From Ignavibacteria bacterium (GTDB lineage Bacteria > Bacteroidota > Ignavibacteria > Tepidaquicellales > Tepidaquicellaceae), in NCBI GenBank assembly GCA_016704345.1, contig JADJAH010000028.1:1-31409 (forward strand): 31,409 nucleotides of DNA, read 5' to 3'. Positions 14,045 through 23,350 of the stretch are shown in pieces. Under the pieces are notes generated by a model that saw nothing but the letters and a program-made list of their open reading frames with translations, was not told the DNA's origin and did not search any database. How positions within the stretch are numbered: position 1 is the stretch's first letter; the number at the start of each line of letters is the position of its first letter. The position numbers and the translations under genes are program-made.

Positions 14045-15595
14045 TTACTTCACAACCATCATCTTCTTCGTATCCTGAAACTTTCCTGCTCTAAGTTTAT
14101 AAAAATAAACTCCGCTCGACAAGCTTGATCTTCCGGTCACATCAAAAGTCACGGAATAAGTGCCGGAGTTCATGTACCCGTCTGCCAGCGTCTGAACTAC
14201 TCTTCCGGATGTGTCATAAACTTTCAGCGAAACATTCGACGCCTGCTTAAGGGTGAATGAAATTTTGGTGGACGGGTTGAACGGGTTCGGAAAATTCTGA
14301 TTTAAAATCACTTCCCCCGCAACTTGCTTCTTCGGCATTGAGTTTTGCGGGATGATGAGAGGCAGGGTGTTGAACTGCTGCAGCAAGACATTCAGGAGTT
14401 CATCATCGGTTGCCGCAAAGAGTTGCTTGAGAACAGAAGCATAGATCTGTCTGAAGTCATATTGATGAATCAGATTGTTATTCACCAAATTTATCAGATC
14501 GGGATTGTTTCCGTAAACTCCTTCATTTACAAGATCACCGAAGATGAAGATAGGCGCGGCGGTTCCGTGATCTGTACCCGAACTGCCGTTCTCATTCACT
14601 CTTCTGCCAAACTCCGAAATGGTCATCCCCACAACTCTGTTGTTAATGTTGTTCAGAGAAAGATCCTGCATGAATGCCGCAACACCGGAGTTAAGCTGAT
14701 TGAGAAGATTCAGATGTGTGTTTGTCTGATTTGAGTGAGTATCGAATCCGCCGAGAGTAACTACATAGAGCCGCGTCTGCAATCCGCCGTCAATAAGCTT
14801 TGCAACGATCTTCAACTGATCAGCGAGGCGATTATTTGTGGGATACGTTGCGAGATTCTGTCCGTTGTCTGCCGCCTGCTTCACCCTTGTTGCATACTGA
14901 AGCGAATCAGCCATTACTTTTCTTGTGAAATTCAGTTCATCGCCGGCAAGAGTCTTTACTCTTTCGTAGCCGGAGTAAGCTCCGCCCTGAACCAACTGAT
15001 AAAACTGGTTCGGATCCTGAAACGACAATGCCATGCTTCCAACCTGTGATATAAGAGAAAGGTCAGCGCTTGTTCCTATCTGAATTGACATCGGATCATT
15101 CGGCATTTGTCCGGGATAGTTCGGATACTCTTCGTGAAGATATCTGCCGAGCCAGCCTGTAGTAAGAATTGTGCTTGCATCAGATGCAGTATGCCAGATA
15201 TCCGTGGAGCGGAAATGAGAAAAATTCGGATTGGGATATCCTACATTCTGAACCACGGCAAATTTTCCGTCAAGCATCAGATTCCTAAATTCTGTCAGCG
15301 CAGGATGAAGTCCCATGGTTGAATTCGGAATCGTGAGAACGCTTGAAGAAGAAATGCCTATATTCGGACGCTTCACATAATACTGGTTGTCCTGATACGG
15401 CACAACAGTATTCAATCCGTCATTTCCTCCAAGAAGCTGAATGACAACGAGTACTTTGTCGGTATCGACAAAAGGATCCAGGAGTTTTGCGGCAACGGAA
15501 TTCATTCCGAGCGCTTTCATAGGAATGGAGTTGAACGTCAGAGCTGCTCCGGCTCCTCCAACCGCTATCGTCTTGATGAAGTCTCTTCTTTTCAT
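14045..15595 (-). CDS. DUF1501 protein with Tat signal and T9SS type A sorting domain
   Basis: 516 residues, intact. The N-terminus MKRRDFIKTIAVGGAGAAL has a twin-arginine motif (RRDFIK) and hydrophobic core, as usual for DUF1501 (a family with an alkaline-phosphatase/sulfatase-like fold). Family features include LLGGNDGLNTVVPY, NPNFSHFRSTDIWHTA, GGFDTHSNQ and SEFGRRVNENGSSGTDHGTA. The C-terminus adds LNQNFPNPFNPSTK and a T9SS domain ending TKKMMVVK. It lies 18 bp after the DUF1800 gene in the same orientation; the two families regularly co-occur and are thought to act together outside the cytoplasm. The exact reaction is unknown. The enzyme would be exported by Tat, then by T9SS. Confidence 0.93.
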   Translation of the reverse strand: MKRRDFIKTIAVGGAGAALTFNSIPMKALGMNSVAAKLLDPFVDTDKVLVVIQLLGGNDGLNTVVPYQDNQYYVKRPNIGISSSSVLTIPNSTMGLHPALTEFRNLMLDGKFAVVQNVGYPNPNFSHFRSTDIWHTASDASTILTTGWLGRYLHEEYPNYPGQMPNDPMSIQIGTSADLSLISQVGSMALSFQDPNQFYQLVQGGAYSGYERVKTLAGDELNFTRKVMADSLQYATRVKQAADNGQNLATYPTNNRLADQLKIVAKLIDGGLQTRLYVVTLGGFDTHSNQTNTHLNLLNQLNSGVAAFMQDLSLNNINNRVVGMTISEFGRRVNENGSSGTDHGTAAPIFIFGDLVNEGVYGNNPDLINLVNNNLIHQYDFRQIYASVLKQLFAATDDELLNVLLQQFNTLPLIIPQNSMPKKQVAGEVILNQNFPNPFNPSTKISFTLKQASNVSLKVYDTSGRVVQTLADGYMNSGTYSVTFDVTGRSSLSSGVYFYKLRAGKFQDTKKMMVVK

Positions 15596-15613
15596 AAAGC
15601 TGATTGTAAAATT

Positions 15614-17041
15614 TTATACCAGTTGATATTCCGCAAGATACATTACCGACTTGAGGAACTTCCTGATTCGTGACGGCGCCTGAGGATCGTTGATATCCCA
15701 GTCGTAAACTTCCGAGCCATCCAAAAGCACAAGCAGCAGTTCTTCTCTTTGCTTTGGCGTCAGAGTGAGCCTTATCAAATGTTCGCACATCTCGTTAACT
15801 AATTTGACAGCATCATTCGGATCCGAAAAACTCGTTGCGTAAGCAATCGGGTCAACGGAGAATCCGGTAGGTGTAAGGTCTTTCTTAACTCCTGTGATTA
15901 TGCTTTCAAGAAACGAAGTTCTTGTCGGCAATGAATTTGTGTTCACCCATTCCCTGTATCCCGGCCATCCCTGCACATTCGGCGGTTCGAGTATAAGTTG
16001 CCCGGATGAACTTGCCTGTGAAGAAATGTAAGCCATGTGTGTATTTATGTTCGAACTGTCGAGCACAATCTTCAACTGTCTCAATGCGCTGATCATAATA
16101 TCAATCGGTGATTTGATCACTGAGCTGATGACATTCTCGGAAAAGAACAACTGACTCTTCAGCAAAGTCTTAAGTAAGGGCATCGTCTCATAGTTGTTGT
16201 TGCGCAGTATGTCTGCCATCTCGTTTATTACAGGCATTGCGTAGCTCATGTCATCTTTCTGGGTAACAAAATTTCTGTACAACTTTTTGCAGAAGAACAC
16301 GGCTGTTTCAGGCTTTGAAAATATGATGTCTGCAACATCTTCATCATCAAAGTTGCCTGTTTGTCCGAGATAGGTTTTCTGTCCATTGTCATGCCTGTTT
16401 GCAACAAACTGCGAAGTGAGTCCGTTGATTATCCATCCGGTAAGAGCTCTTGCTCCTTCGCGAATATCGTTTTCAGTATAATTGCCTATGCCTATTGTAA
16501 ACAGCTCAAGAAGTTCGCGAGAATAATTTTCATTTGGACTGCCTGCTGTATTAAGTCTCCCGTCAAGATAGTAGAGCATTGCCGGATCGCGTGTAATTGA
16601 CTTTGTGAGGTTCTTGAAATTTCCAAAGACATTATTTCGGAAAAGCGTATTCTGAATATACATGTGCTGTGGAATTCGAACTGTAGTGTTTTCAGAAGTA
16701 AAATGATTATGCCAGAAGAGAACCATCTTTTCTCTGAAGGATACAGGCTGTTCGTACATGAGTTTCATCCACCAGTATCTGAGCATGCTGAATCTTGCAT
16801 TGTTAAGATTAGAGCCGTAGTTGGGAGTTTCCGTAACCCAGGCACCGGGAGGATCCGGCAATGGAAGATTTTGAAAAAGCAATTCGACTGCTTCATTCGG
16901 AGTAAGAGTCATGACATAACTTATCTCGGATGTCTTTGCTCCAAACATTGTTCTGTTAAGAAGATGCGACACGAGTTTCTTATTCCACGGCCGCGATGTC
17001 GCCGGAATATAGGGATTGAGTAAACCTGTTTCTGATCTCAT
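15614..17041 (-). CDS. DUF1800 family protein
   Basis: 475 residues, intact. Diagnostic segments are HLLNRTMFGAKTSEI, FREKMVLFWHNHFTSEN, KSITRDPAMLYYLDGRLNTAGSPNENYSRELLELFTIG, REGARALTGW, GQTGNFDDEDVADIIFSKPETAVFFCKKLYRNFV and PPNVQGWPGYREWVNTNSL. This all-helical family of unknown activity is the standard partner of DUF1501. No signal peptide is visible at the chosen ATG, so its localisation is uncertain. First gene of a two-gene minus-strand operon; DUF1501 follows after 18 bp. No sorting domain of its own. Confidence 0.93.
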   Translation of the reverse strand: MRSETGLLNPYIPATSRPWNKKLVSHLLNRTMFGAKTSEISYVMTLTPNEAVELLFQNLPLPDPPGAWVTETPNYGSNLNNARFSMLRYWWMKLMYEQPVSFREKMVLFWHNHFTSENTTVRIPQHMYIQNTLFRNNVFGNFKNLTKSITRDPAMLYYLDGRLNTAGSPNENYSRELLELFTIGIGNYTENDIREGARALTGWIINGLTSQFVANRHDNGQKTYLGQTGNFDDEDVADIIFSKPETAVFFCKKLYRNFVTQKDDMSYAMPVINEMADILRNNNYETMPLLKTLLKSQLFFSENVISSVIKSPIDIMISALRQLKIVLDSSNINTHMAYISSQASSSGQLILEPPNVQGWPGYREWVNTNSLPTRTSFLESIITGVKKDLTPTGFSVDPIAYATSFSDPNDAVKLVNEMCEHLIRLTLTPKQREELLLVLLDGSEVYDWDINDPQAPSRIRKFLKSVMYLAEYQLV

Positions 17042-17243
17042 GCTATTGAAGTTAATGAATTACAATAGACGGACTTTAGACCAATGATGCTTTTGAATGG
17101 TTTAACTTAATGCTAATGGATTTGAGATTCAATAGTTTTGGTTTGTATGGAGCAAAGTATTGTAATGTCTCATTGGCGTCGGGACTTCCGAACCGTCTCG
17201 AGGTTACAAGTGTCAGGACGAAAGTCCTGATGCCACAATGAAA
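17042..17243. other. Upstream region of the DUF1800-DUF1501 operon
   Basis: This contains the expected promoter of the operon but no clear box. A small hairpin (CAGGACGAAAGTCCTG, about 17214-17229) precedes the repeat at 17244. No gene is seen; an open frame here has no coding character. Confidence 0.35.
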
Positions 17244-17350
17244 CAATCCCTCCTTCACGTCATCCCTGCCCGCCTGCGCGAATGCACAGTGACAACCTCA
17301 ACTCCAATAAGACAAGCAGGCGTGAGCAGGGATCTTGCGGTGCATTGTAG
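17244..17350. repeat. ~107-bp repeat with inverted ends (ATCCCTGCCCGC...GCAGGCGTGAGCAGGGAT), copy 1
   Basis: Homologous along its whole length to 19250-19356. Both contain CGTCATCCCTGCCCGC, GCACAGTGACAA, AACTCC and GAGCAGGGATCTTGCGGTGC. The inner arms are complementary, so this is a REP-like palindromic element. Confidence 0.7.
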
Positions 17351-17360
17351 TTTTCGTCTT

Positions 17361-17900
<540 letters not shown>

Positions 17901-18037
17901 AAATAATATCTTTTTGTTAAACTTTTCACCAGGAACTTGTTGAGCAAAACTTATTTTCGTGAATTTATACTTTTCTAATACGAACAATTTAATGTAGATT
18001 TCACAAATGGTTATATTCAAACATAATTGCCACAATT

Positions 18038-19044
18038 ATGAGCACTTCTGCTTTTCCTAAAATTATTGATCCTGTCTACAAACCCGGACGCCTATCAGTC
18101 GTGTTGGAAATTTTTTCTTGCGCTTCATTACTGATGAAAGGGATTTGCCTTTTGTGAGGCTTTGTTTGATAATATGCTTAACTACGATTCCTGCGGCTAT
18201 TTATCTCTTCATTGCGGAAGAGTTTAACTGGTGGCTGGCACTAATATATTTCCTGTACAATTCTATTTTCCTAATGGGACCATATATTCTAATGTTGCAC
18301 AATGTTTCACATCGTATGTTTTTCAAAAGGAAATTCAATTTCCTTAACAGGGCAGTGACCTGGATCTTCGGTCCACTATTTGGCGAAACACCCGAGAGTT
18401 ACTTTGCTCATCATCTTGGAATGCATCATCCGGAAAATAATCTCTCAGAAGATTTAAGCAGTACAATGAAATTTCAACGAGATAGTTTCTTCGATTTCAT
18501 GCGCTACTTCATTAAGTTCTTCGTCTTCATAGTTCCTGATCTGTCTACTTATCTGAAAAAAAATAAGAGAGAGAGAATACTCAAGAGATTTTTGATAGGT
18601 GAGTCTATCTGGTATATTCTGATTATTGTTCTGATGCTTCTTAACTGGAAGGCAACACTCGTAGTATTTGTAATTCCTGTTATCTTCACACGGTTTATGA
18701 TGATGGCAGGCAATTGGGCACAACATGCATTCATAGATCTTAATGCCCCGAATAACTGCTTTCGTAACAGCATCACCTGTATCAATTCGTCATACAATAA
18801 GAAGTGTTTCAATGACGGCTATCACATAGGTCATCATCTTCATCCTTCAATGCACTGGACCGAAATGCCCGTTGATTTTGAAAAAAATATAAGTCGTTAT
18901 GCCGAAGAAAAAGCCATCGTTTTCCAGAAGCTTGATTATTTTGTGATATGGTTTCTTCTGATGACAAAAAATTATAAATCGCTGTCAAAATACTTCGTTG
19001 ATCTGTCACCGGAAAAAAAGCAGGACAAATACAGAGATCATTAG
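18038..19044 (+). CDS. Membrane fatty acid desaturase-like protein (one frameshift near the start)
   Basis: The long frame starts at a TTG (18118), but an ATG at 18038 opens MSTSAFPKIIDPVYKPGRLS in another frame. One extra T in the TTTTTT run at about 18109-18114 joins them as EIFFLRFITDERD, so the gene is taken from 18038. The 308-residue main part has several hydrophobic spans (~12-32, 38-60, 165-195, 272-283) and the three di-iron histidine boxes: HNVSH (61-65), HHLGMHH (98-104, HxxxHH) and HIGHH (236-240, HxxHH), with an extra H203. Members insert double bonds or hydroxyls into lipid acyl chains using O2. The substrate and position cannot be told from sequence. Confidence 0.87.
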
Positions 19045-19078
19045 CATGATGAAGGAAAGAGTCAGAAGATTTGTACCG

Positions 19079-19134
19079 ACTGCCAGCCAGGAAGCATTTC
19101 ACACTTCATAGGCCTGTATGCAGGCAGGCCTGCC
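19079..19134 (+). repeat. Eroded copy of the 92-bp GCCTGCC element
   Basis: CTGCCAGCCAGGAAGCATTT and the following CACTTCAT...CAGGCAGGCCTGCC align with the first half of the copies at 12296 and 19390. The second half is replaced by the CCTTCGTCAAGCTCAGGGTG hairpin (about 19142-19165). Confidence 0.55.
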
Positions 19135-19249
19135 TTCAATCACCCTTCGTCAAGCTCAGGGTGACGCGACCTGGTTTTTAACTAAAATCTGATCGACCCT
19201 CGCAGGAATGACGGTGTGAACATTATTGACGTTGTTTAGTGGGGAGAGA

Positions 19250-19356
19250 CAATCTCCCTTTACACGTCATCCCTGCCCGCTCGCGCGAACGCACAGTGAC
19301 AATTTCAACTCCTTAACACAAGCGGGCGTGAGCAGGGATCTTGCGGTGCATTTGTA
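19250..19356. repeat. ~107-bp repeat with inverted ends, copy 2
   Basis: Homologous to 17244-17350, with arms ATCCCTGCCCGC and GCGGGCGTGAGCAGGGAT. Located between desaturase and LamG genes. Confidence 0.7.
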
Positions 19357-19389
19357 ATTGATTTAGTGAGGAATGATACTCAAGATTCC

Positions 19390-19572
19390 CGCCTGCCTGC
19401 CAGGATGCATTTCGCACTTCAATGGGCAGGCGGGCCTGCAGAGAGTACTTAACTAGCTGAAAATGTGACCCTTCGTCAAGCTCAGGGTGACGCGACCCCT
19501 GGTTTTAACCACTGCGGGCAGTGCCGCCTGCCTGACAGGATGCATTTCGCACTTCAATGGGCAGGCAGGCCT
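19390..19572 (+). repeat. Two further copies of the 92-bp element, invaded by a CCTTCGTCAAGCTCAGGGTG hairpin
   Basis: The first copy (19390-19521) starts GCCTGCCTGCCAGGATGCAT and ends ACTGCGGGCAG. Its right half is split by a ~40-bp CCTTCGTCAAGCTCAGGGTG insert at about 19469-19508. The second copy (19526-19572) is truncated on the right by the same kind of hairpin, from which the 21-bp array at 19589 grows. This is a three-level nest of short repeats. Confidence 0.65.
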
Positions 19573-19588
19573 ACAATCACCCTTCGTC

Positions 19589-19714
19589 AAGCTCAGGGTG
19601 ACGCAACCTAAGCTCAGGGTGACGCAACCTAAGCTCAGGGTGACGCAACCTAAGCTCAGGGTGACGCAACCTAAGCTCAGGGTGACGCAACCTAAGCTCA
19701 GGGTGACGCAATTG
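19589..19714. repeat. 21-bp tandem array, 6 units of AAGCTCAGGGTGACGCAACC-type sequence
   Basis: Five exact 21-bp units (AAGCTCAGGGTGACGCAACC plus T; 19589-19693) and a last one ending AATTG. The first unit is continuous with the right arm of a CCTTCGTCAAGCTCAGGG hairpin, so one arm of a REP-like palindrome has been amplified. No spacers. Confidence 0.85.
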
Positions 19715-19857
19715 ACAAGAATCACGACGGGTGTGCAGGCAATGCAGGAGTGCTCAGGATAATAACAAAGTATTGTTAAAACCCTTCTAAGCAGAGACAA
19801 TTCAATCAATAATTGAATCTTCATTCCATAATTTATAAGTTATGTCAAATCCAATAT

Positions 19858-21639
19858 ATGAGAATCACCAAACTCTTGATTGCAGTTTTGCTTCTGGCAA
19901 TTGCTACTCAATCTACTGCTCAGTATTATACCAATCAGTATCTGTCACTTGGCGGCATTAACGATTTTCTGTCTACTCCAAATCATGGTGAACTTAACTT
20001 CGACAGCGCATTCACCGTTGAATGCTGGGTGAACGTTAGAGATACTTCCGGTGCAAACAAAGTCATATTCAGCAAAGTGAATTCGGCAAACATAACCGGT
20101 TGCGCACTGTTGCTGACCGGATCCGGCTCGAGTCCGAACAATGCAGGAAGAATGCAGCTGAACATTAACGGAACTTCGAACATTGTCTTAGCGGGTGGCA
20201 CGCGTCTCTCCCTCAATAACTGGAATCATATTGCCGTAACTTTCAGGGATGGCGGCGGTGTAAATATTTCGGACACCATAAGGTTCTATGTCAACGGTGC
20301 TCAAACCGCTTCGTTCAACCGGCTGATAGAACCCATTGTATCAAATTCTGATTCATTGCGAATCGGCAATTGCTATCTCCCGACTCTCTACTCAAACGGA
20401 TTTAACGGGTACATTGATGATCTGAAATTTTATAAGACGAGAAGACTTCCTGCTTTCATTGCTGCTGACAGGGGAATCGCTTTGGGGTTAGACGGCTTCT
20501 CAAACATTTTGTCACTTAACAATACAAGATACGCTTCTCTTGCTTCAGCCTGGAGATTTGACGGCAATGGATTTGACATGGTTGGGAATCAGAATAATTT
20601 TAATTTGCGAAACGGAGCATCATTCATTTTCACAAGATTCAATCCCGTTACTTACAGAAATCAGAGCAACTACTTCATTTCACTTAACGGAACCGGCTGG
20701 TTGTCTGCAGTTGATTCAACTAATTCTATGTATGATGCTGACACCGCGTGCACGGTTGAGGCGTGGGTGTATCTCGATTCATCAATACAATCAGTTAAGA
20801 CAATTGTATCAAAAGGAAACAGCTACATACTTGGCATTACATCCGCTCCGGATAATAGGCCGTTTGCAAGCATAAACAACGGCTCGCGTATTGTTACAGG
20901 AAATGCACAGGTTATTCCAAGAAGATGGACACACATCAGCTTCACTTACAGAGCTTTGGACGGATCTCTTGCGCTGTTTGTTGACGGAAAGGAAATCGCC
21001 CGTCAGAGTTTTGCTCCCGGGAACATCAGCATGACAAATGATTCTGTGTTGATCGGAAAAAGCAGTATCGGAGAATTGTTCAACGGCCGACTTGATGAAG
21101 TTCGGATCAGCAAATTTGCAAAGAGTGAAGTTTCTATATCACGATATCTCCATACAAGTCTTGACAACTTAAACTATCAGAATCCTCCTGCTCAGTTTGT
21201 ATCATTCGGATTTGAAGGAAACACGCTTGACAATGTTTCTCAGGGACGACTGCTTATGCTCAGGGGCACAGCTTACTTTGAATGGGTAAATGCGTTGAAT
21301 ACGGCGGCAGGAATTTCACAGCCGCCTTTGATAAGAGTGAGGGAGAATGATAACGGAACTCCTTCTGCATTCAGAAATCAAAGTTCATTCAGCATCCGAA
21401 GTAATGCAATAGCACGCGATTCAATTCTTGTCAACAACGTCTCGGGAAGCAGCAGACTCAAAGTGGTTGTACTTCTCGGACATACTTTATGGATGACATT
21501 GAACTGTCAATTAAATCTCCGACCGGAACATCTTACATACTTTCCAACGACAGAGGCGAAACAAACAACGACTTGCTTACAATGTTCTATGACCTTGCAG
21601 ACAGCTCCGGCTCTGATCTCAACGCACCGTCCTCCATGA
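19858..21639 (+). CDS. Double LamG-domain surface protein, N-terminal part (continues at 21489 after a frameshift)
   Basis: The start is ATG 19858 (MRITKLLIAVLLLAIATQSTAQ), which gives a clean signal peptide; an upstream TTG would add a non-signal extension. There are two concanavalin/LamG-like jelly-roll domains: ~25-190 (LSLGGINDFLSTPNHGELNFDSAFTVECWV..., WNHIAVTFRD, DTIRFYVNG, GYIDDLKFY) and ~265-425 (TVEAWVYLDSS, RRWTHISFTYRALDGSLALFVDG, GRLDEVRISKFAKS). Then IRSNAIARDSILVNNVSGSSRLKVVV opens a proprotein-convertase P-like domain. The frame is lost near 21480 and the remaining ORF to 21639 is nonsense. One added base joins it to the next entry. Full protein about 736 residues. Confidence 0.85.
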   Translation: MRITKLLIAVLLLAIATQSTAQYYTNQYLSLGGINDFLSTPNHGELNFDSAFTVECWVNVRDTSGANKVIFSKVNSANITGCALLLTGSGSSPNNAGRMQLNINGTSNIVLAGGTRLSLNNWNHIAVTFRDGGGVNISDTIRFYVNGAQTASFNRLIEPIVSNSDSLRIGNCYLPTLYSNGFNGYIDDLKFYKTRRLPAFIAADRGIALGLDGFSNILSLNNTRYASLASAWRFDGNGFDMVGNQNNFNLRNGASFIFTRFNPVTYRNQSNYFISLNGTGWLSAVDSTNSMYDADTACTVEAWVYLDSSIQSVKTIVSKGNSYILGITSAPDNRPFASINNGSRIVTGNAQVIPRRWTHISFTYRALDGSLALFVDGKEIARQSFAPGNISMTNDSVLIGKSSIGELFNGRLDEVRISKFAKSEVSISRYLHTSLDNLNYQNPPAQFVSFGFEGNTLDNVSQGRLLMLRGTAYFEWVNALNTAAGISQPPLIRVRENDNGTPSAFRNQSSFSIRSNAIARDSILVNNVSGSSRLKVVVLLGHTLWMTLNCQLNLRPEHLTYFPTTEAKQTTTCLQCSMTLQTAPALISTHRPP

Positions 21640-22067
21640 TGATAAAGCCGCAATTTGGTTTCGGCAATGCGGGAAGCAACGCAAACGGTTACTGGCGGCT
21701 CACTGCAGCGGATGATAATGCGATAAATGTTGACTCGGGAATTGCTTACAGGTGGTGGCTCGAGTTTGAACAACCGACAGGAATTGTAAGCAACCAAAGT
21801 GCAACGGACTTCAGGCTTCATCAGAATTATCCAAACCCATTTAATCCAAATACAATTATCAATTACGAATTACAAAATACAGGTTACATCTCATTGACGC
21901 TGTTCGATATTACCGGAAAGCAAATTCGTATTTTAGAGCAGGGCTTGCGCAATGCCGGCAATCACGAAATAAGCTTTAATGCAGAAGATCTTCCTTCCGG
22001 TAATTACTTTTATGAACTCAGGTACGGAGATATTTCCGTGGTCAGGAAAATGAAATTAATAAGATAA
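21489..22067 (+). CDS. C-terminal part of the LamG protein: P-domain remainder and T9SS type A sorting domain
   Basis: In this frame MDDIELSIKSPTGTSYILSND...NGYWRLTAADDNAINVDSGIAYRWWLEF completes a P/Homo B-type beta-sandwich, the module that often precedes sorting domains in FCB-group cargo. Then LHQNYPNPFNPNTI leads into a T9SS domain ending VRKMKLIR. It is the same gene as 19858-21639; the apparent ATG at 21489 is internal and lacks a signal peptide. The stop TAA (22065-22067) directly abuts the ATG of the cyclase gene. Confidence 0.85.
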   Translation: MDDIELSIKSPTGTSYILSNDRGETNNDLLTMFYDLADSSGSDLNAPSSMMIKPQFGFGNAGSNANGYWRLTAADDNAINVDSGIAYRWWLEFEQPTGIVSNQSATDFRLHQNYPNPFNPNTIINYELQNTGYISLTLFDITGKQIRILEQGLRNAGNHEISFNAEDLPSGNYFYELRYGDISVVRKMKLIR

Positions 22068-23327
22068 ATGGCGGACATACCAACAGGCAGTGTAACATTT
22101 CTATTCTCAGACGTCAAAGGCAGTACAAAGCTTGCGCAGCTTTATTTAGATAAACTTCCCGTAATGCTGAAGAGGCATAATGAGATCATGCAGGAGTCTT
22201 TGGAATCTCACGGCGGTTTGGTATTCAGAATTGTGGGCGATGCATTTTGCTGTGCGTTTGAAAAAGCCGGAGACGCGGTACGTGCAGCGGTTGCAGCACA
22301 GAAGATGCTGAATTCGGAAAAGTGGGACGAGGCTGTGATCAGTGTCAGAATGGGCATTCACGCCGGAATTGCTGAGTGGAACGGAAGAGATTATGTCGGA
22401 CAACTGACACTGGCACGTGCAGAAAAGGTAATGTCTACAGCTGATGGCGGACAGATATTGATTTCTAAAGATGCATACGAAAAGATCACGGCTTCGGAAT
22501 TTGATGAACTGTTATCTTCGGCAAACGGTGAAATTTCTTTTATGGATCTTGGTGAACGTCGTCTGAAAGATCTGATTCAGCCTGTCAGGATCTATCAGAT
22601 CACTGCTGCAGGACTAAGATCAGAATTTCCTCAACTGAATACGCTTGATGTACGTCCCAACAATTTACCTGTACAGATCAGCAACTTCATTGGACGGGAA
22701 CAAGATATAAAGTTTATTAGAGAAAGTCTCCGAAAGAGTTCGATAGTAACGATCACAGGTACGGGAGGCAGCGGTAAGACTCGACTTGCATTACAGACGG
22801 GCGCCGAGCTTTGTGATGAGTTTGAAGCGGGGGTTTGGCTGATAGAACTTGCTCAGCTCAACAATGCTGATTTGATTCTTCAGTCAATATCTCAAACGTT
22901 CAACCTGAAAGAACAGGCAGGTCAGAAACCGGAAGATGTGTTGATAACATTTCTGAAGGATAAGACAATGCTTTTGATATTTGATACTTGTGAACATGTG
23001 ATCGACTCAATCGCAAGATTGACTGAAAAGTTGTTGAGAAATTGTTCCAAGCTTAAGATAATATCTACCAGCAGAGAAGCGCTTAAAATAAGCGGCGAAG
23101 TAGTTCACAAGCTTGCTTCATTGACTACTCCTGTTCCGGATAAAGAAAGCACGCTTGAATCAATATCACAGTTTGAAGCAGTGAAACTGTTCATTGACCG
23201 GGCCCTGACTGTTGATGCAAACTTTCAGGTTGACAATGATAATGCCCCGGCACTTGCGGAGATATGTTGCAGGCTCGACGGAATTCCGCTGGCAATTGAA
23301 CTTGCTGCTGCGCGGTTCAGATCTTAA
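22068..23327 (+). pseudogene. Class III cyclase-like / NB-ARC ATPase regulator, N-terminal segment
   Basis: Residues 1-175 form a class III nucleotide cyclase-type domain (IPTGSVTFLFSDVKGSTKL, with metal-site D15 and D58 in VGDAFC; VRMGIHAG at 93-100). The transition-state N..R pair expected in YVGxxxNRxAR is not evident (YVGQLTLARAEK), so catalysis is doubtful. Residues ~205-415 are an NB-ARC/STAND ATPase: P-loop GTGGSGKT (231-238), Walker-B-like MLLIFDTCEHV, sensor STSREAL and LDGIPLAIELAAAR. The frame ends at 23327, but adding one G near 23314 gives AAARVQILTLQKINERLSDRF and continues in the next entry. The layout matches cyclase-ATPase-TPR signal proteins. Starts immediately at the LamG stop codon. 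Confidence 0.82.
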
Positions 23328-23350
23328 CGCTTCAGAAGATCAATGAAAGA

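Noticed and set aside
15420..15788. Minus-strand ORF of 122 codons spanning the DUF1800-DUF1501 junction
   Set aside because: It overlaps both well-supported genes in another frame and has low-complexity, R/S-rich sequence.
19453..19824. Minus- and plus-strand ORFs with LSLGCVT or QPKLRVT repeats
   Set aside because: These are translations of the tandem array and REP-like hairpins, with no independent coding evidence.
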